Notes under the pieces: model-generated
What the model saw: only the letters and a program-made list of their open reading frames with translations
What the model was told of the DNA's origin: nothing
Databases searched by the model: none
Program-made: the position numbers and the translations under genes
Assembly: GCA_964565925.1 (NCBI GenBank)
Contig: CAZMGV010000033.1
Span: 1-17,079, forward strand
Length of the DNA stretch: 17,079 nt
Direction: 5' to 3'
Origin: CAZMGV01 sp964565925
Lineage (GTDB): Bacteria; JAGRBM01; JAHCIT01
Part shown: positions 7,704 through 15,322 of the stretch, one piece after another
Layout of the letters: every line of letters starts with the position of its first letter
Numbering within the stretch: position 1 is the first letter of the stretch

Positions 7704-8377
7704 TCACCGCCAGTCGCTCAATTCCAATAAAACTATCCGATCTCTCGCGATATTGTCCCTAAGTGATGCGACTGCAGTTTGCATAAGCGAAGCATTTTGA
7801 ACAGCTCCCAACTTTGGCTTAAACCAGTCCATACGATCCGAAAATTCCGGCCACTTCGTTTTGCGGGTGAGGAGAGCCTGCCCGGTATAGGGACCATAGG
7901 TACGACCGTTCCGAATACCCAAAAGCGATGCAGATATCTTCAGTGTCCCTTCTGACTCGGTTATATCGACAAACGGCGGGAGACGGCCATGTGAAAAGAA
8001 TGCCATCCACGCAAACCAGTTCCACGCAGGCAATGCCCGGTAACGAACCTTATAGTCGTGAACCCGCCCCGACATTACGGCATCATATAAAAGTCCATCA
8101 GTCTGAGGCGAGGGGCGCTTATCGAAGATCGTATAGGTAAACAATCCGGAAAAATTGAAGTCCTCGGATACTAAGCTTGAAATTCCGTTTGAAGATACAT
8201 CTTCTACGCCGTTAACCAGAAACCAATTGACTCTGACCCGTATCGGAATCGTCACTTCTGGTGCTTCGATCGGCAGATAGAAGATATCCGACTCGACGTC
8301 TTCAGCCTTTTTTCTCGCCATGCGGTGGAAGCACAACTACTTGCGAGCAGGCAAAGCAATAGAACAAGCGGTTTCAT
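7704..8377 (-). CDS. Putative lipoprotein gene split by a one-base frameshift in an A6 run
   Basis: Two frames must be joined to make a sensible product. The first starts at ATG 8377 and gives a classical lipoprotein signal, MKPLVLLLCLLASSC, followed by ASTAWREK. The second frame stays open from about 8336 to 7704 and gives about 200 residues (KKAEDVESDIFYLPIEAPE onward). The frames meet at six A residues of the coding strand (plus-strand T8308-T8313); one extra A would join them as TAWREKKAEDVESD. Without the shift, the second frame could start only at ATG 8321 (MARKKAED), which lacks both signal peptide and ribosome binding site. The mature part has FLVNGVEDVSS and SGRVHDYKVRYRALP followed by an aromatic segment, a pattern seen in lipoproteins of transporter-auxiliary type, though I cannot name the family. 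It begins 31 nt after the delta-60 gene. The shift may be real mutation, slippage or sequencing error. Confidence 0.7.
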
Positions 8378-8408
8378 CTGGAATACCACTACCCGTTTAA
8401 TGCCTATT

Positions 8409-11405
8409 TTACGGCAGCAGCCTGACCACCGTAAAACCATCCGTTGCGTAGGCGGAGAATACAATCTTGCCGTCGGGCTGAAGTACAAGGCCGGTGGCCG
8501 AATCTATACCGCCTGCACTGACATCGACGGCGAGAATTCCTGCTGTTCCAAACCCGGCGTCCAGGCTGCCATCCGGCCAATATCGCGCAAGGGTCGTGTC
8601 CGGGAAAGGGATATCGCCTCCGGCGGCGACGATCTTTCCATCGGACTGGATTCCCATGCCCCGTATGCCGCCATCCCCGTAAGTGTCCGCTGCGATTTTT
8701 CCGCCCGAACCAAAACTGTTGTCGAGAGTGCCGTTTGGGAGATACCGGACTAGGGCGAACCGGGTGGAATACACCCCTCCTGCCACAATCTTTCCGTCGG
8801 CCTGGATCACCACAGCATTCGCCGTTTCAGGGAAAGCTGCCGGACCCATATCGGTGGCCGCCACACCAGCCGTGCCAAATGCGGAATCCGGCGTCCCGTT
8901 ACCGTGGTAACGGGCCACGGCGAACTCGCCGCCCTGTTCGCCGGCGACGACGATTTTGCCATCGGACTGAATCGCGGCTGCGAGAATGGTGATGGTCGAA
9001 GTCAGTATGCCGCCTGAGCCGAACGCGGGATCAAGTCTTCCGCCGCTCAGATAACGGGCAAGCCGGTTGTTTCCGCCCGCTATGATCTTACCGTCTGCCT
9101 GGATCGCCACTGCTGACGCCATGCCGCCCATGCCGCCGAAATCGGTCAGCACACGGCCGCCGCTCCCGAACGTGTAGTCCAGGCTGCCGTCAGCGAAATA
9201 CCTGACCAGTGCGAAGGCGTTCCGCCCGTAATCGGCCTCCGCGAATCCGGCGGCTACGAACTTTCCGTCAGGCTGTACCGCTACAGCCAGCGCTCCGTCT
9301 CCGCTCGGTCCGAACGCGGTCGCGAAACCGTCGGAACTGAAGCCGGTGTCCAGTGCGCCGTTTGAATCAAACCGGGCCACGGCGAACTCCGATTCCGGAC
9401 TGCCGTTAAAATAGGCCCGGCCTGAAGCGACGATCCGGCCGTCGGTCTGGATACCGACTCCAACGGCGAATCCGCCGTTGCCCGCCGCGGCCAGTTTCAC
9501 GCCATCGCCGTCAAACCCGGAATCCAAGACGCCGTTGGTATTGTAGCGCGCCAGTGCGAATTTTTGTTCGAGGCCATCGTACGCGTACCCGGCCGCCACA
9601 ATCTTGTTATTGATCTGGATGGAGATGTCGACGATACCGGAATACCCGTCCGCGCCGACCGGGGTTGCCACCAAACCGTTGGTGCCAAAGCCGGCATCCA
9701 GATTTCCGTCCGAATCGACGCGGACCACCGCGAATGTTTGCACAGCGCCGTCGTCTGAATATCCGGCCGCAATAATATTCCCGTCTGCCTGCACCAATAC
9801 CCGATTTAAAGAATCGAGCGTCGATGGCCCGAAGGTAACCGCCGACAATCCACCTGTGCCGAAGGAATTGTCCAGAGTTCCGTTTGACTGGAAACGGGCG
9901 ATCGCAAAATCGCTTCCTGCCGTCATACCGGCGACTACAATCATTCCGTCATCCTGGATTGCCACAGAATTACCCGCATCGTGACCGCCGAAATCCGTAA
10001 CCGTTATACCGCCGCTGCCAAACCCTCCGTCAAGGCTGCCGTCGGCGCTGTATCTCAAGAGAACCAAGTCTAAATCGGGTCCCATCGTCTGGCCGGTCAC
10101 AACAATCTTTCCATCGCTTTGAAGTGCAATTCCAAACGCTTGATCATCAACTATTCCGATGTCGGTGATAACTCTTCCCGCAATTCCAAATGAGGTATCC
10201 AGGCTGCCATCAGTATTGAAACGGGCCAGTGCGATATCGTCTCCAGTTCCACTATTTGACGAACCGGCTACGACGATCTTTCCGTCACTCTGGATTGCCA
10301 GGTCATTCGCTGAACTTCCAAAACCGGTGAAGGCGACTCCCGTTATGCCGGTAAAGTTAAACTCAGGATCAAGTGACCCGTCCGTTTTGAACCTGGCCAG
10401 GACCATTTGTGACCCGCTAAACGGTAATAAGTCTCCGACCACAACGATTTTGCCGTCGTCCTGTATCGCCATCCTTTTGCCTCTCGCTTCGCCGGTTCCG
10501 AAATCCACCGGAAAAGAAGCCGTTCCGTTGCCGTTTGGGTCATAAAGAGTGAAGCCGAAATCGAGCGCTCCGCCTGCCCACTCCTGGCCTACAACTGCAA
10601 TAGTACCATCGCTTCGTATGCTGAGTGCCTCGCTGACGCCCTGGACGATAGGGCCGTGAACGATGCCGGTCGTTCCAAAACCGGTATCCATGGTGCCACT
10701 CGGGGGATCCACGTCGATTCCGAACTGGGAGCTATTCGAGCCGGCGCGGTTGTCCGACACCGTGACGGTCAGCGTGCAGGTTCCTGCCAGCGGCGGCGCC
10801 GTCCAGATCGTCTGGTAAGCTGCCGTGTCGGCGAAGCTCCCGCAGGTCGACTCCCAAAGATACGTGAGCGCGTCGCCGTCCGGGTCCGTCGCCGACACCC
10901 GGACCGATATTTCTCCGCCCGCAGGCACCACCATCGACGGCGCGATCACCACCGCCGATATCCTGGGACGAAAATTCAGTTCACCGTTGACGATCACGCC
11001 GCCCGTATCCCCGCCGCCGCTATCGCACTGCAGCACCAGGTGGACCGTCACCATCTGGTCCGCGACGACGTCAGTCGTGGCCGATCCGGTGCAGATCAAA
11101 CTGGCGCCGGCGAACGCATTTACCGTCACCGTCCGATCCAGGCCTGCGGGAACCTCCACTATCACGCCCCGGGCCGCACCCGAGTCGATTGCCAGCGGTT
11201 CGCTGATCGTCCACTGAGGGACCTCGCTCACCGGCGGTACAATCACTGCTTCCACAGACGTCACATCGGCTATCGACAGCGGAACCTCCACTGTCATCCG
11301 TCCGGTCAGTGCCTCAGGGGAACTCTCTGGCTCCTGCGTACAGGCACCCATAACGGCAAATAACAACATCAGCATTGCCGCCGGAACTCTTGTGTGATTT
11401 GCCAC
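8409..11405 (-). CDS. Delta-60 repeat lipoprotein with PKD/Ig-like domain (998 aa)
   Basis: The start is GTG at 11405, with GGAG 7 nt upstream. Residues 1-22 are a lipoprotein signal ending VMGAC. Residues about 35-140 are a beta-rich region with PAGLDRTVTVNAFAG, typical of large secreted deltaproteobacterial lipoproteins. Residues about 148-235 are a PKD/cadherin-type Ig-like domain (SATDPDGDALTYLWE, GTCTLTVTVSDN). From about residue 240 to the end there are about 14 delta-60 repeats, each with AIQxDGKIVVAG, then ARYxxDGxLDxxFGxGG, about 50-60 residues per unit; the last is cut short, ending VVRLLP. Such repeats form beta-propeller-like folds on secreted proteins. This is the first gene of the leftward operon, with a candidate promoter and an inverted repeat upstream. 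Likely a surface-anchored binding protein; the ligand is unknown. Confidence 0.92.
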   Translation of the reverse strand: MANHTRVPAAMLMLLFAVMGACTQEPESSPEALTGRMTVEVPLSIADVTSVEAVIVPPVSEVPQWTISEPLAIDSGAARGVIVEVPAGLDRTVTVNAFAGASLICTGSATTDVVADQMVTVHLVLQCDSGGGDTGGVIVNGELNFRPRISAVVIAPSMVVPAGGEISVRVSATDPDGDALTYLWESTCGSFADTAAYQTIWTAPPLAGTCTLTVTVSDNRAGSNSSQFGIDVDPPSGTMDTGFGTTGIVHGPIVQGVSEALSIRSDGTIAVVGQEWAGGALDFGFTLYDPNGNGTASFPVDFGTGEARGKRMAIQDDGKIVVVGDLLPFSGSQMVLARFKTDGSLDPEFNFTGITGVAFTGFGSSANDLAIQSDGKIVVAGSSNSGTGDDIALARFNTDGSLDTSFGIAGRVITDIGIVDDQAFGIALQSDGKIVVTGQTMGPDLDLVLLRYSADGSLDGGFGSGGITVTDFGGHDAGNSVAIQDDGMIVVAGMTAGSDFAIARFQSNGTLDNSFGTGGLSAVTFGPSTLDSLNRVLVQADGNIIAAGYSDDGAVQTFAVVRVDSDGNLDAGFGTNGLVATPVGADGYSGIVDISIQINNKIVAAGYAYDGLEQKFALARYNTNGVLDSGFDGDGVKLAAAGNGGFAVGVGIQTDGRIVASGRAYFNGSPESEFAVARFDSNGALDTGFSSDGFATAFGPSGDGALAVAVQPDGKFVAAGFAEADYGRNAFALVRYFADGSLDYTFGSGGRVLTDFGGMGGMASAVAIQADGKIIAGGNNRLARYLSGGRLDPAFGSGGILTSTITILAAAIQSDGKIVVAGEQGGEFAVARYHGNGTPDSAFGTAGVAATDMGPAAFPETANAVVIQADGKIVAGGVYSTRFALVRYLPNGTLDNSFGSGGKIAADTYGDGGIRGMGIQSDGKIVAAGGDIPFPDTTLARYWPDGSLDAGFGTAGILAVDVSAGGIDSATGLVLQPDGKIVFSAYATDGFTVVRLLP

Positions 11406-11496
11406 TGGTTTTCTCCACAGCCCGAACCGGCTGATTTCTACTGCCCGTCAGCTCCAGGTTCCGGAGGCGGGATTCAGGAATTTATCCACTTTAATT

Positions 11497-11526
11497 CTTG
11501 TATCGAAATACAGAAGGAACGGTCAA
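11497..11526 (-). promoter_or_regulatory. Candidate sigma70-like promoter for the leftward operon
   Basis: On the minus strand TTGACC (11526-11521, five of six matches to the consensus) is followed after 18 nt by TACAAG (11502-11497, four of six). It lies about 90 nt ahead of the GTG start at 11405. The spacing is acceptable, but the sigma specificity of this organism is unknown. Confidence 0.3.
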
Positions 11527-11541
11527 TGCATTTTCTGTATT
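11507..11541. promoter_or_regulatory. Inverted repeat in the divergent promoter region
   Basis: AATACAGAA (11507-11515) and TTCTGTATT (11533-11541) are a perfect 9-bp inverted repeat with a 17-nt spacer. It overlaps the candidate -35 box of the leftward operon and lies about 120 nt ahead of the rightward SnoaL-like gene, a suitable place for an operator shared by both directions. The rest of the 253-nt gap between the two genes shows no other feature I can support. Confidence 0.35.
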
Positions 11542-11658
11542 CAGGCAGATTTTCAGTTCAATTCTATGACATGCATCTTTAAACTTGCTTTCAGCTTTAA
11601 TTCCCACTGGTTATGGCTTCCGATATGAGAGCTGTCATATTGAAAAGGTGTCAGCATA

Positions 11659-12291
11659 ATGACGTTTCGAGTGGTCCGAGGCCGAACGGAATGCATTTTG
11701 CGACCACATGAGCCCGAAGTATCGCCATTAACTTCGATATTTGAACGGGATTCAGAGATTGAGCTTTCCCGTGGTGCCGGTTACTCAGGCCTCATGCCGA
11801 GAAAAGTGACTGGCAATGTGAAAGCAACCCGCACGCCTGCGAAGAAGATCGAGAAACTCCAACGCGAACTTTTCGAGCGGGTCTGGAACGGGCGGGAACG
11901 TACTCTCATCGGAACGCTGTTCGCGCCCGAAGGCGCCCATTACGGCCTGCGCGCCCGTGGACTGGTCTCCCGCGGTCCTACCGGTGTCGAAATGATGTTC
12001 GACGAGTTTACGGCGGCCTTCCCTGACCTGATGATTACCATCGACGACATGATCAGCAACGGGAAAAGCGTTGCCACCCGTTACACGCTGACCGGCACCC
12101 ACCGCACGAAACTGTGGGGGATCCCCGCCAGCGGAAACCGCATCTCCATAATGGCAATGAACATCAGCCGGTGGGAAAAGGGCAAATGCGTCGAATCCCG
12201 CACCATGTGGGAGCAGCAGGGGTTGCTCGTCCAGATGCAGAAGGCCGGGGCGACAACTTCGCCCGGCACTAAACCGGGGGATGCCGCATGA
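11659..12291 (+). CDS. SnoaL-like (NTF2-fold) protein, first of a tandem pair (210 aa)
   Basis: Residues about 65-190 match the SnoaL-like polyketide cyclase / ester cyclase family: LFERVWNGRE, FTAAFPDLMITIDDMISNGKSVATRYTLTGTH, WGIPASGNRI, and a C-terminal WEKGKCVESRTMWEQQGLLVQM. The family has an NTF2-like alpha+beta cone and often acts on small hydrophobic substrates or has no known substrate. There is no signal peptide, so it is probably cytoplasmic. The ATG at 11659 has a weak AAGGTG about 11 nt upstream. The first 45 residues look unlike the family, so ATG 11794 (MPRKVTGNV) is a plausible shorter start. It overlaps the next gene by ATGA and is divergent from the envelope operon. Confidence 0.75.
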   Translation: MTFRVVRGRTECILRPHEPEVSPLTSIFERDSEIELSRGAGYSGLMPRKVTGNVKATRTPAKKIEKLQRELFERVWNGRERTLIGTLFAPEGAHYGLRARGLVSRGPTGVEMMFDEFTAAFPDLMITIDDMISNGKSVATRYTLTGTHRTKLWGIPASGNRISIMAMNISRWEKGKCVESRTMWEQQGLLVQMQKAGATTSPGTKPGDAA

Positions 12292-12788
12292 GAAAAAAGC
12301 CTGTGAAACCCGCCCGAAGGCCCCGCCCAAGCACCCCGGCCGGACGGCAGAGTTTTCCGACCAAGACCGAGCGGATGGCCCGGAACGAGCGGATGTTCCG
12401 CCAGTGGATGGACGAACTCTGGAACCGCCGCAACGTGGAGGCCGCCCGGCACATGGCTCATTCGGACGGCACCGTGCGGAGCGTCGCGACCCTCAGCGAC
12501 GACGCGAAGGGTTTCGAGGAGTTTCTCGGCATTTACCGCCTGTTCACCGCTGCGTTCCCCGACCTCAGGGTGACCGTGGACGAGGTCATCTGCGTGAACA
12601 GCAAGCTGGCCTCCAGGTTCACTTTCAGGGGTACGCACCTGGGCGATTTCCAAGGGATCCCGCCTACAGGCAACAAGATCGAGTTCGAGATATTCGGCTG
12701 GTCCTACATGACCCGGGGGAAAGCCAGGGAATCGTACAATCTTCCCGACCAGTTCACCCTGCTCCGGCAGATCGGGGTGATGACGTAG
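12288..12788 (+). CDS. SnoaL-like (NTF2-fold) protein, second of a tandem pair (166 aa)
   Basis: A paralogue of the gene before it, starting inside its stop codon (ATGA, 12288-12291), so the two are probably translated together. A basic, Pro-rich N-terminus (MRKKPVKPARRPRPSTP) is followed from about residue 35 by the SnoaL-like domain: WMDELWNRRNVE, FTAAFPDLRVTVDEVICVNSKLASRFTFRGTH, FQGIPPTGNKIEFE and SYNLPDQFTLLRQIGV. It shares the FTAAFPDL and GTH...GIP..GN blocks with its neighbour. The pair may form a heterodimer, as NTF2-fold proteins commonly dimerise; this is inference. No substrate can be given. Confidence 0.82.
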   Translation: MRKKPVKPARRPRPSTPAGRQSFPTKTERMARNERMFRQWMDELWNRRNVEAARHMAHSDGTVRSVATLSDDAKGFEEFLGIYRLFTAAFPDLRVTVDEVICVNSKLASRFTFRGTHLGDFQGIPPTGNKIEFEIFGWSYMTRGKARESYNLPDQFTLLRQIGVMT

Positions 12789-12914
12789 CGCAAATGACCT
12801 TACCGTGGTGCTTCGTTTTTTGTAGAAACCCACAGGAAAAAGAGTCAGGACCAGTATCCAGAACTTCAGAAAACAGCATTCAGAAGAGCGTTTTTGCCCA
12901 TCCTGTCTAAAAAA

Positions 12915-14762
12915 CTACTGGGCACACCGGAAGCCGAAGCCGCTGAAACGGCCCGCCGGATTGTCGTCGAGGCGGCCGGCGGCGCGGAAGGGCGACGAAT
13001 CGACGAAGTTCCACGAGCCACCGCGCAGCACGCGCGTAGAGTTCACCGTATACCAGTCGGCCGTCCACTCCCACACGTTGCCCGCCATGTCGCACAGGCC
13101 GTACGGTGAATTGCCAGCCGTCTTCGAACAGACCGGCCAGGTTCCGTTTTTACCGCAGCCTTCATTCTCATTTCCGAAATCTGTGTCCAAATCCATTATG
13201 ACTCTATCGCACGTCGGCTCCTGCTCGCCCCACGGGTATGTTCGTCCGTCTGTGCCCCTCGCCGCCTTCTCCCACTCCTGCTCCGTCGGCAGCCGTTTCG
13301 CGGCCCATTCGCAATACGCTTTCGCGTCGTTCCAGTTTACACAGTTAATGGGGTGGTCGTTCTGGTCGCTTTTGCCCCAGTTGCAATACTGACCGGTGCC
13401 CGGTGAGCTGCACTTACCCGACTGCACGCACTTCGCGTATGCCGCCACCCTCACTTCCGTCTTGTCGATCTTGAAGGCGGGAAGGCTTACCTGCTTCTTG
13501 TCGTCGCCGTACAGGAAGTTACCGGGCGGGATCTCGATCATGTCGCCTTCCGCCGATTTCCCCTCTTCAAGCTGGAAATCCACCGCCGCGCTCTGGCCGG
13601 GACGGACCAGTATCTCCTTCTCGCCGTTCTTGAAGCCGGGCAACTTCACGGCCACCTTCCGCATTCCGGCCTCCGCCGGACCTGTCCACAGCGTTTTCCC
13701 CTTCTCGCTACCGTCCACATATACCGCCGCACCGTCCGGTGTGCTCGTCACGACCAGCTTGCCGGGCAGGCCTTTCAGGATCAGGTCCACGCGCTCCGTC
13801 CGGTTCGCGGCGACTTCGATCTGCTTTTCTTCGTCCTGGTAGTTCTTCAGCATCACCTTCACCGTGTGGCTGCCGCTTTTCAGCAGCGGCTGCCGGTACG
13901 GCGTTGGTCCCTTGAACTCCCCGTCCACATACACCTGTGCGCCGTCGGGCTGGGTGTTCACCTCAAGACCACCCGACAGTTCCGCAAACGCCTCCGCCAC
14001 GTCCACCGCCCGGCCGTTTTCCACCGTCACAACCTTGTTGATCGCCGAATAGCCTTTGAGCGACAGTGTCACCGTGTGGTCGCCGGCCTCCACGTTCGGA
14101 ATCGTGATCGGGCTCTTGCCCTTCGGATCGCCGTCCACCAGCACTTCCGCGCCCGCAGGCCGCGTGTTCACCCGCAGCGTTCCCGATCCGGTGCTGTCAG
14201 ACGGCGCGACCGGTCCGGCTTTCGTCCTGGCACCGCCTCCCGCTACCATTGGCATCTGCCCGTCCGTGCCCCACGGCTCGTCCTTACAGTTCTTGCCCTG
14301 CAAACACTCCACGATGTCGCGGGCGAGGTCCGAAACCGCCGTCCCCAAGTCATCGTCATTCTGCGGAATCTCCCGCTTGCCGTCATACAGCAGCCGGCTT
14401 CCATCGGTCATCTCGAGTCGCGCCCGCACAATGTATTTCGTGCCAAGGTTACCAATGCTGCCCCGCACCCGGTGGGTGGTTTTCTTCTCGCACACTTCTT
14501 CGCCGCAGCTCTGGATAAAGGCGTCGGCGTTGAGCGATCCGGTCGAAACGGTCTTCTGGACCGCCACCGAGACCTGCGACTCCAGTTCCGACGACACTAC
14601 CTGCGCGACCGATTTCTTCACCTCGCCGAGCGCCTCGAACGGAACGACGGTGACGGAGACGGCGCCAGGCGACGAGCTTTTGCCGGGATCGGCGGCTGCG
14701 GGACCCGAAAGCGCGAGCGGAAACAGGGAAAGAACGGAGTAGAAAACCCTGCGGATATTCAT
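12915..14762 (-). CDS. Exported PEGA-repeat protein with C-terminal FGE-like domain, second copy (615 aa)
   Basis: Same architecture as the protein starting at 2458, but transcribed alone. Residues 1-24 are a Sec signal ending PAAA. Residues about 34-160 are the shared module with cysteines at 86, 91, 153 and 159, nearly identical to the Sel1-repeat protein in this region and not to its PEGA/FGE relative. PEGA repeats lie at about 194-263, 264-330 and 331-399 (TRPAGAEVLVDGDPKGKSP and the like). The FGE-like domain covers about 405-615 (EIPPGNFLYGD, TEVRVAAYAKC, LPTEQEWEKAARG, YPWGEQEPTC, GLCDMAGNVWEWTADWY, LRGGSW, GFGFRCAQ) without the catalytic cysteine pair of true FGE. The ribosome binding site is weak: AGGA is only 2 nt from the ATG. 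A small hairpin lies in the leader at 14781-14812. The gene is likely to have its own promoter. Confidence 0.92.
   Translation of the reverse strand: MNIRRVFYSVLSLFPLALSGPAAADPGKSSSPGAVSVTVVPFEALGEVKKSVAQVVSSELESQVSVAVQKTVSTGSLNADAFIQSCGEEVCEKKTTHRVRGSIGNLGTKYIVRARLEMTDGSRLLYDGKREIPQNDDDLGTAVSDLARDIVECLQGKNCKDEPWGTDGQMPMVAGGGARTKAGPVAPSDSTGSGTLRVNTRPAGAEVLVDGDPKGKSPITIPNVEAGDHTVTLSLKGYSAINKVVTVENGRAVDVAEAFAELSGGLEVNTQPDGAQVYVDGEFKGPTPYRQPLLKSGSHTVKVMLKNYQDEEKQIEVAANRTERVDLILKGLPGKLVVTSTPDGAAVYVDGSEKGKTLWTGPAEAGMRKVAVKLPGFKNGEKEILVRPGQSAAVDFQLEEGKSAEGDMIEIPPGNFLYGDDKKQVSLPAFKIDKTEVRVAAYAKCVQSGKCSSPGTGQYCNWGKSDQNDHPINCVNWNDAKAYCEWAAKRLPTEQEWEKAARGTDGRTYPWGEQEPTCDRVIMDLDTDFGNENEGCGKNGTWPVCSKTAGNSPYGLCDMAGNVWEWTADWYTVNSTRVLRGGSWNFVDSSPFRAAGRLDDNPAGRFSGFGFRCAQ
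14350..14612. repeat. 263-bp identical tract, copy 2 (shared with 5322-5584)
   Basis: The second copy of the identical tract, in the same orientation, within the module-coding part of the PEGA/FGE gene that starts at 14762. The sequences downstream of the module in the two genes are unrelated, so the similarity stops at the domain boundary. Confidence 0.9.
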
Positions 14763-14780
14763 AGTCCTGGAAAACTAGCT

Positions 14781-14812
14781 CCCCGGCTATCCGATGAAAA
14801 GCCGGCTCGGGG
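14781..14812. other. Hairpin in the leader of the PEGA/FGE gene
   Basis: CCGGCT (14783-14788) pairs with AGCCGG (14800-14805) around an 11-nt loop, and flanking C and G bases extend the stem past a 3-nt bulge. It lies about 20-50 nt ahead of the ATG at 14762. It might affect translation or mRNA stability, or be chance in GC-rich DNA. Confidence 0.3.
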
Positions 14813-14866
14813 CACGGCCAGGGATCGTTGCGGAACTGGGCCACAACGCTTTCCAGTTCAACATGA

Positions 14867-15253
14867 CGCGCTCGAGTCCCGGCGATAGGGTTCTATGAGT
14901 GGCAGAAACAGGAAACCGGCCCGAAGCAGCCTTATCTGATCGGTATGAAGGCCGGCGGACTGTTCTCGATGGCCGGCCTGTGGGAGCACTGGCAGGCTCC
15001 GGACGGCAGTGAACTCGAAACCTGCACGATCCTGACAACCGGAGCGAACGAACTCATGGCTCCGATCCACGACCGGATGCCGGTGATCCTGCCGCCTGTC
15101 GACGCAAGGAAGTGGATTTATCCTGAGAGCAAGCCGGATGAACTGAAGGCATTGCTGAAGCCGTTACCTGCGAACGAGATGGATGCGGTGCGGGTCGGGA
15201 GATGGGTAAATGATCCAAAGTACGACGACAGGAAGTGCCTGGAACCGGAGTGA
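14867..15253 (+). pseudogene. 5'-truncated SRAP (YedK/HMCES-family) gene remnant
   Basis: The open frame after a TGA at 14864-14866 encodes the C-terminal half of an SOS-response-associated peptidase: VPAIGFYEWQK, AGLWEHWQAPDG, TILTTGANELMAPIHDRMPVIL, and an end resembling VNDPKYDDRKCLEPE. Intact family members form a protective covalent crosslink with abasic sites in single-stranded DNA through Cys2, and use an Asn, a Glu in the GFYEW motif and a His in HDRMP. Here the Glu and His remain, but the N-terminal half with Cys2 and the Asn is missing and a stop lies just upstream. No plausible start with a ribosome binding site precedes GFYEW; the first ATG is at 14945, after the Glu. The missing half may have been lost when the neighbouring gene arrived. 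The 100 nt between this remnant and the gene at 14762 hold only that gene's leader. Confidence 0.8.
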
Positions 15254-15296
15254 AAAACCGATATTCAAACGACCTTGTTGAACCACACTATCTTCA

Positions 15297-15322
15297 AACC
15301 GCTCACTTAAAGTGGGGCGGTT
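15297..15322. terminator. Possible bidirectional hairpin at convergent gene ends
   Basis: AACCGC (15297-15302) pairs with GCGGTT (15317-15322), and CACT (15304-15307) with AGTG (15311-15314) around a TAA loop, with small bulges between. It covers the stop codon of the 331-aa gene and lies 44 nt after the SRAP remnant. Neither side has a good T-tract, so intrinsic termination is uncertain. Confidence 0.35.

Larger units (their letters stand above)
26..11405 (-). other. Putative nine-gene envelope-protein operon
   Basis: Nine genes run leftward with joins of +31, +6, -4, +6, -4, +4, -4 and +96 nt (negative means overlap), in order from 11405. Three joins are ATGA (7014/7011, 5716/5713, 2458/2455). 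Every product starts with a lipoprotein or Sec signal, so the operon is devoted to the periplasm and outer membrane. No internal terminator with a clear T-tract was seen. The last gene, after a 96-nt gap, is the least certain member. Confidence 0.65.

Noticed and set aside
8409..10700. Regularly spaced similar DNA segments resembling a repeat array
   Set aside because: They are the coding sequence of delta-60 protein repeats, vary in sequence and length, and are not CRISPR repeats or tandem DNA satellites.
12081..12833. A 250-codon open frame on the minus strand opposite the SnoaL-like pair
   Set aside because: It lies antisense to two well-supported genes, resembles no family and has no signal or ribosome binding site; GC-rich DNA gives such frames by chance.
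12894..12926. TGCCCA...TGGGCA inverted repeat near the convergent gene ends, considered as a terminator
   Set aside because: The stem is only 6 bp with a loop of about 20 nt, and the T-runs are in the loop or on the wrong side.
13866..14888. A 340-codon plus-strand frame opposite the second PEGA/FGE gene, with similar frames opposite 2903-3760 and 10656-11363
   Set aside because: All mirror real coding regions; their products are rich in Arg/His/Pro and lack domain motifs.
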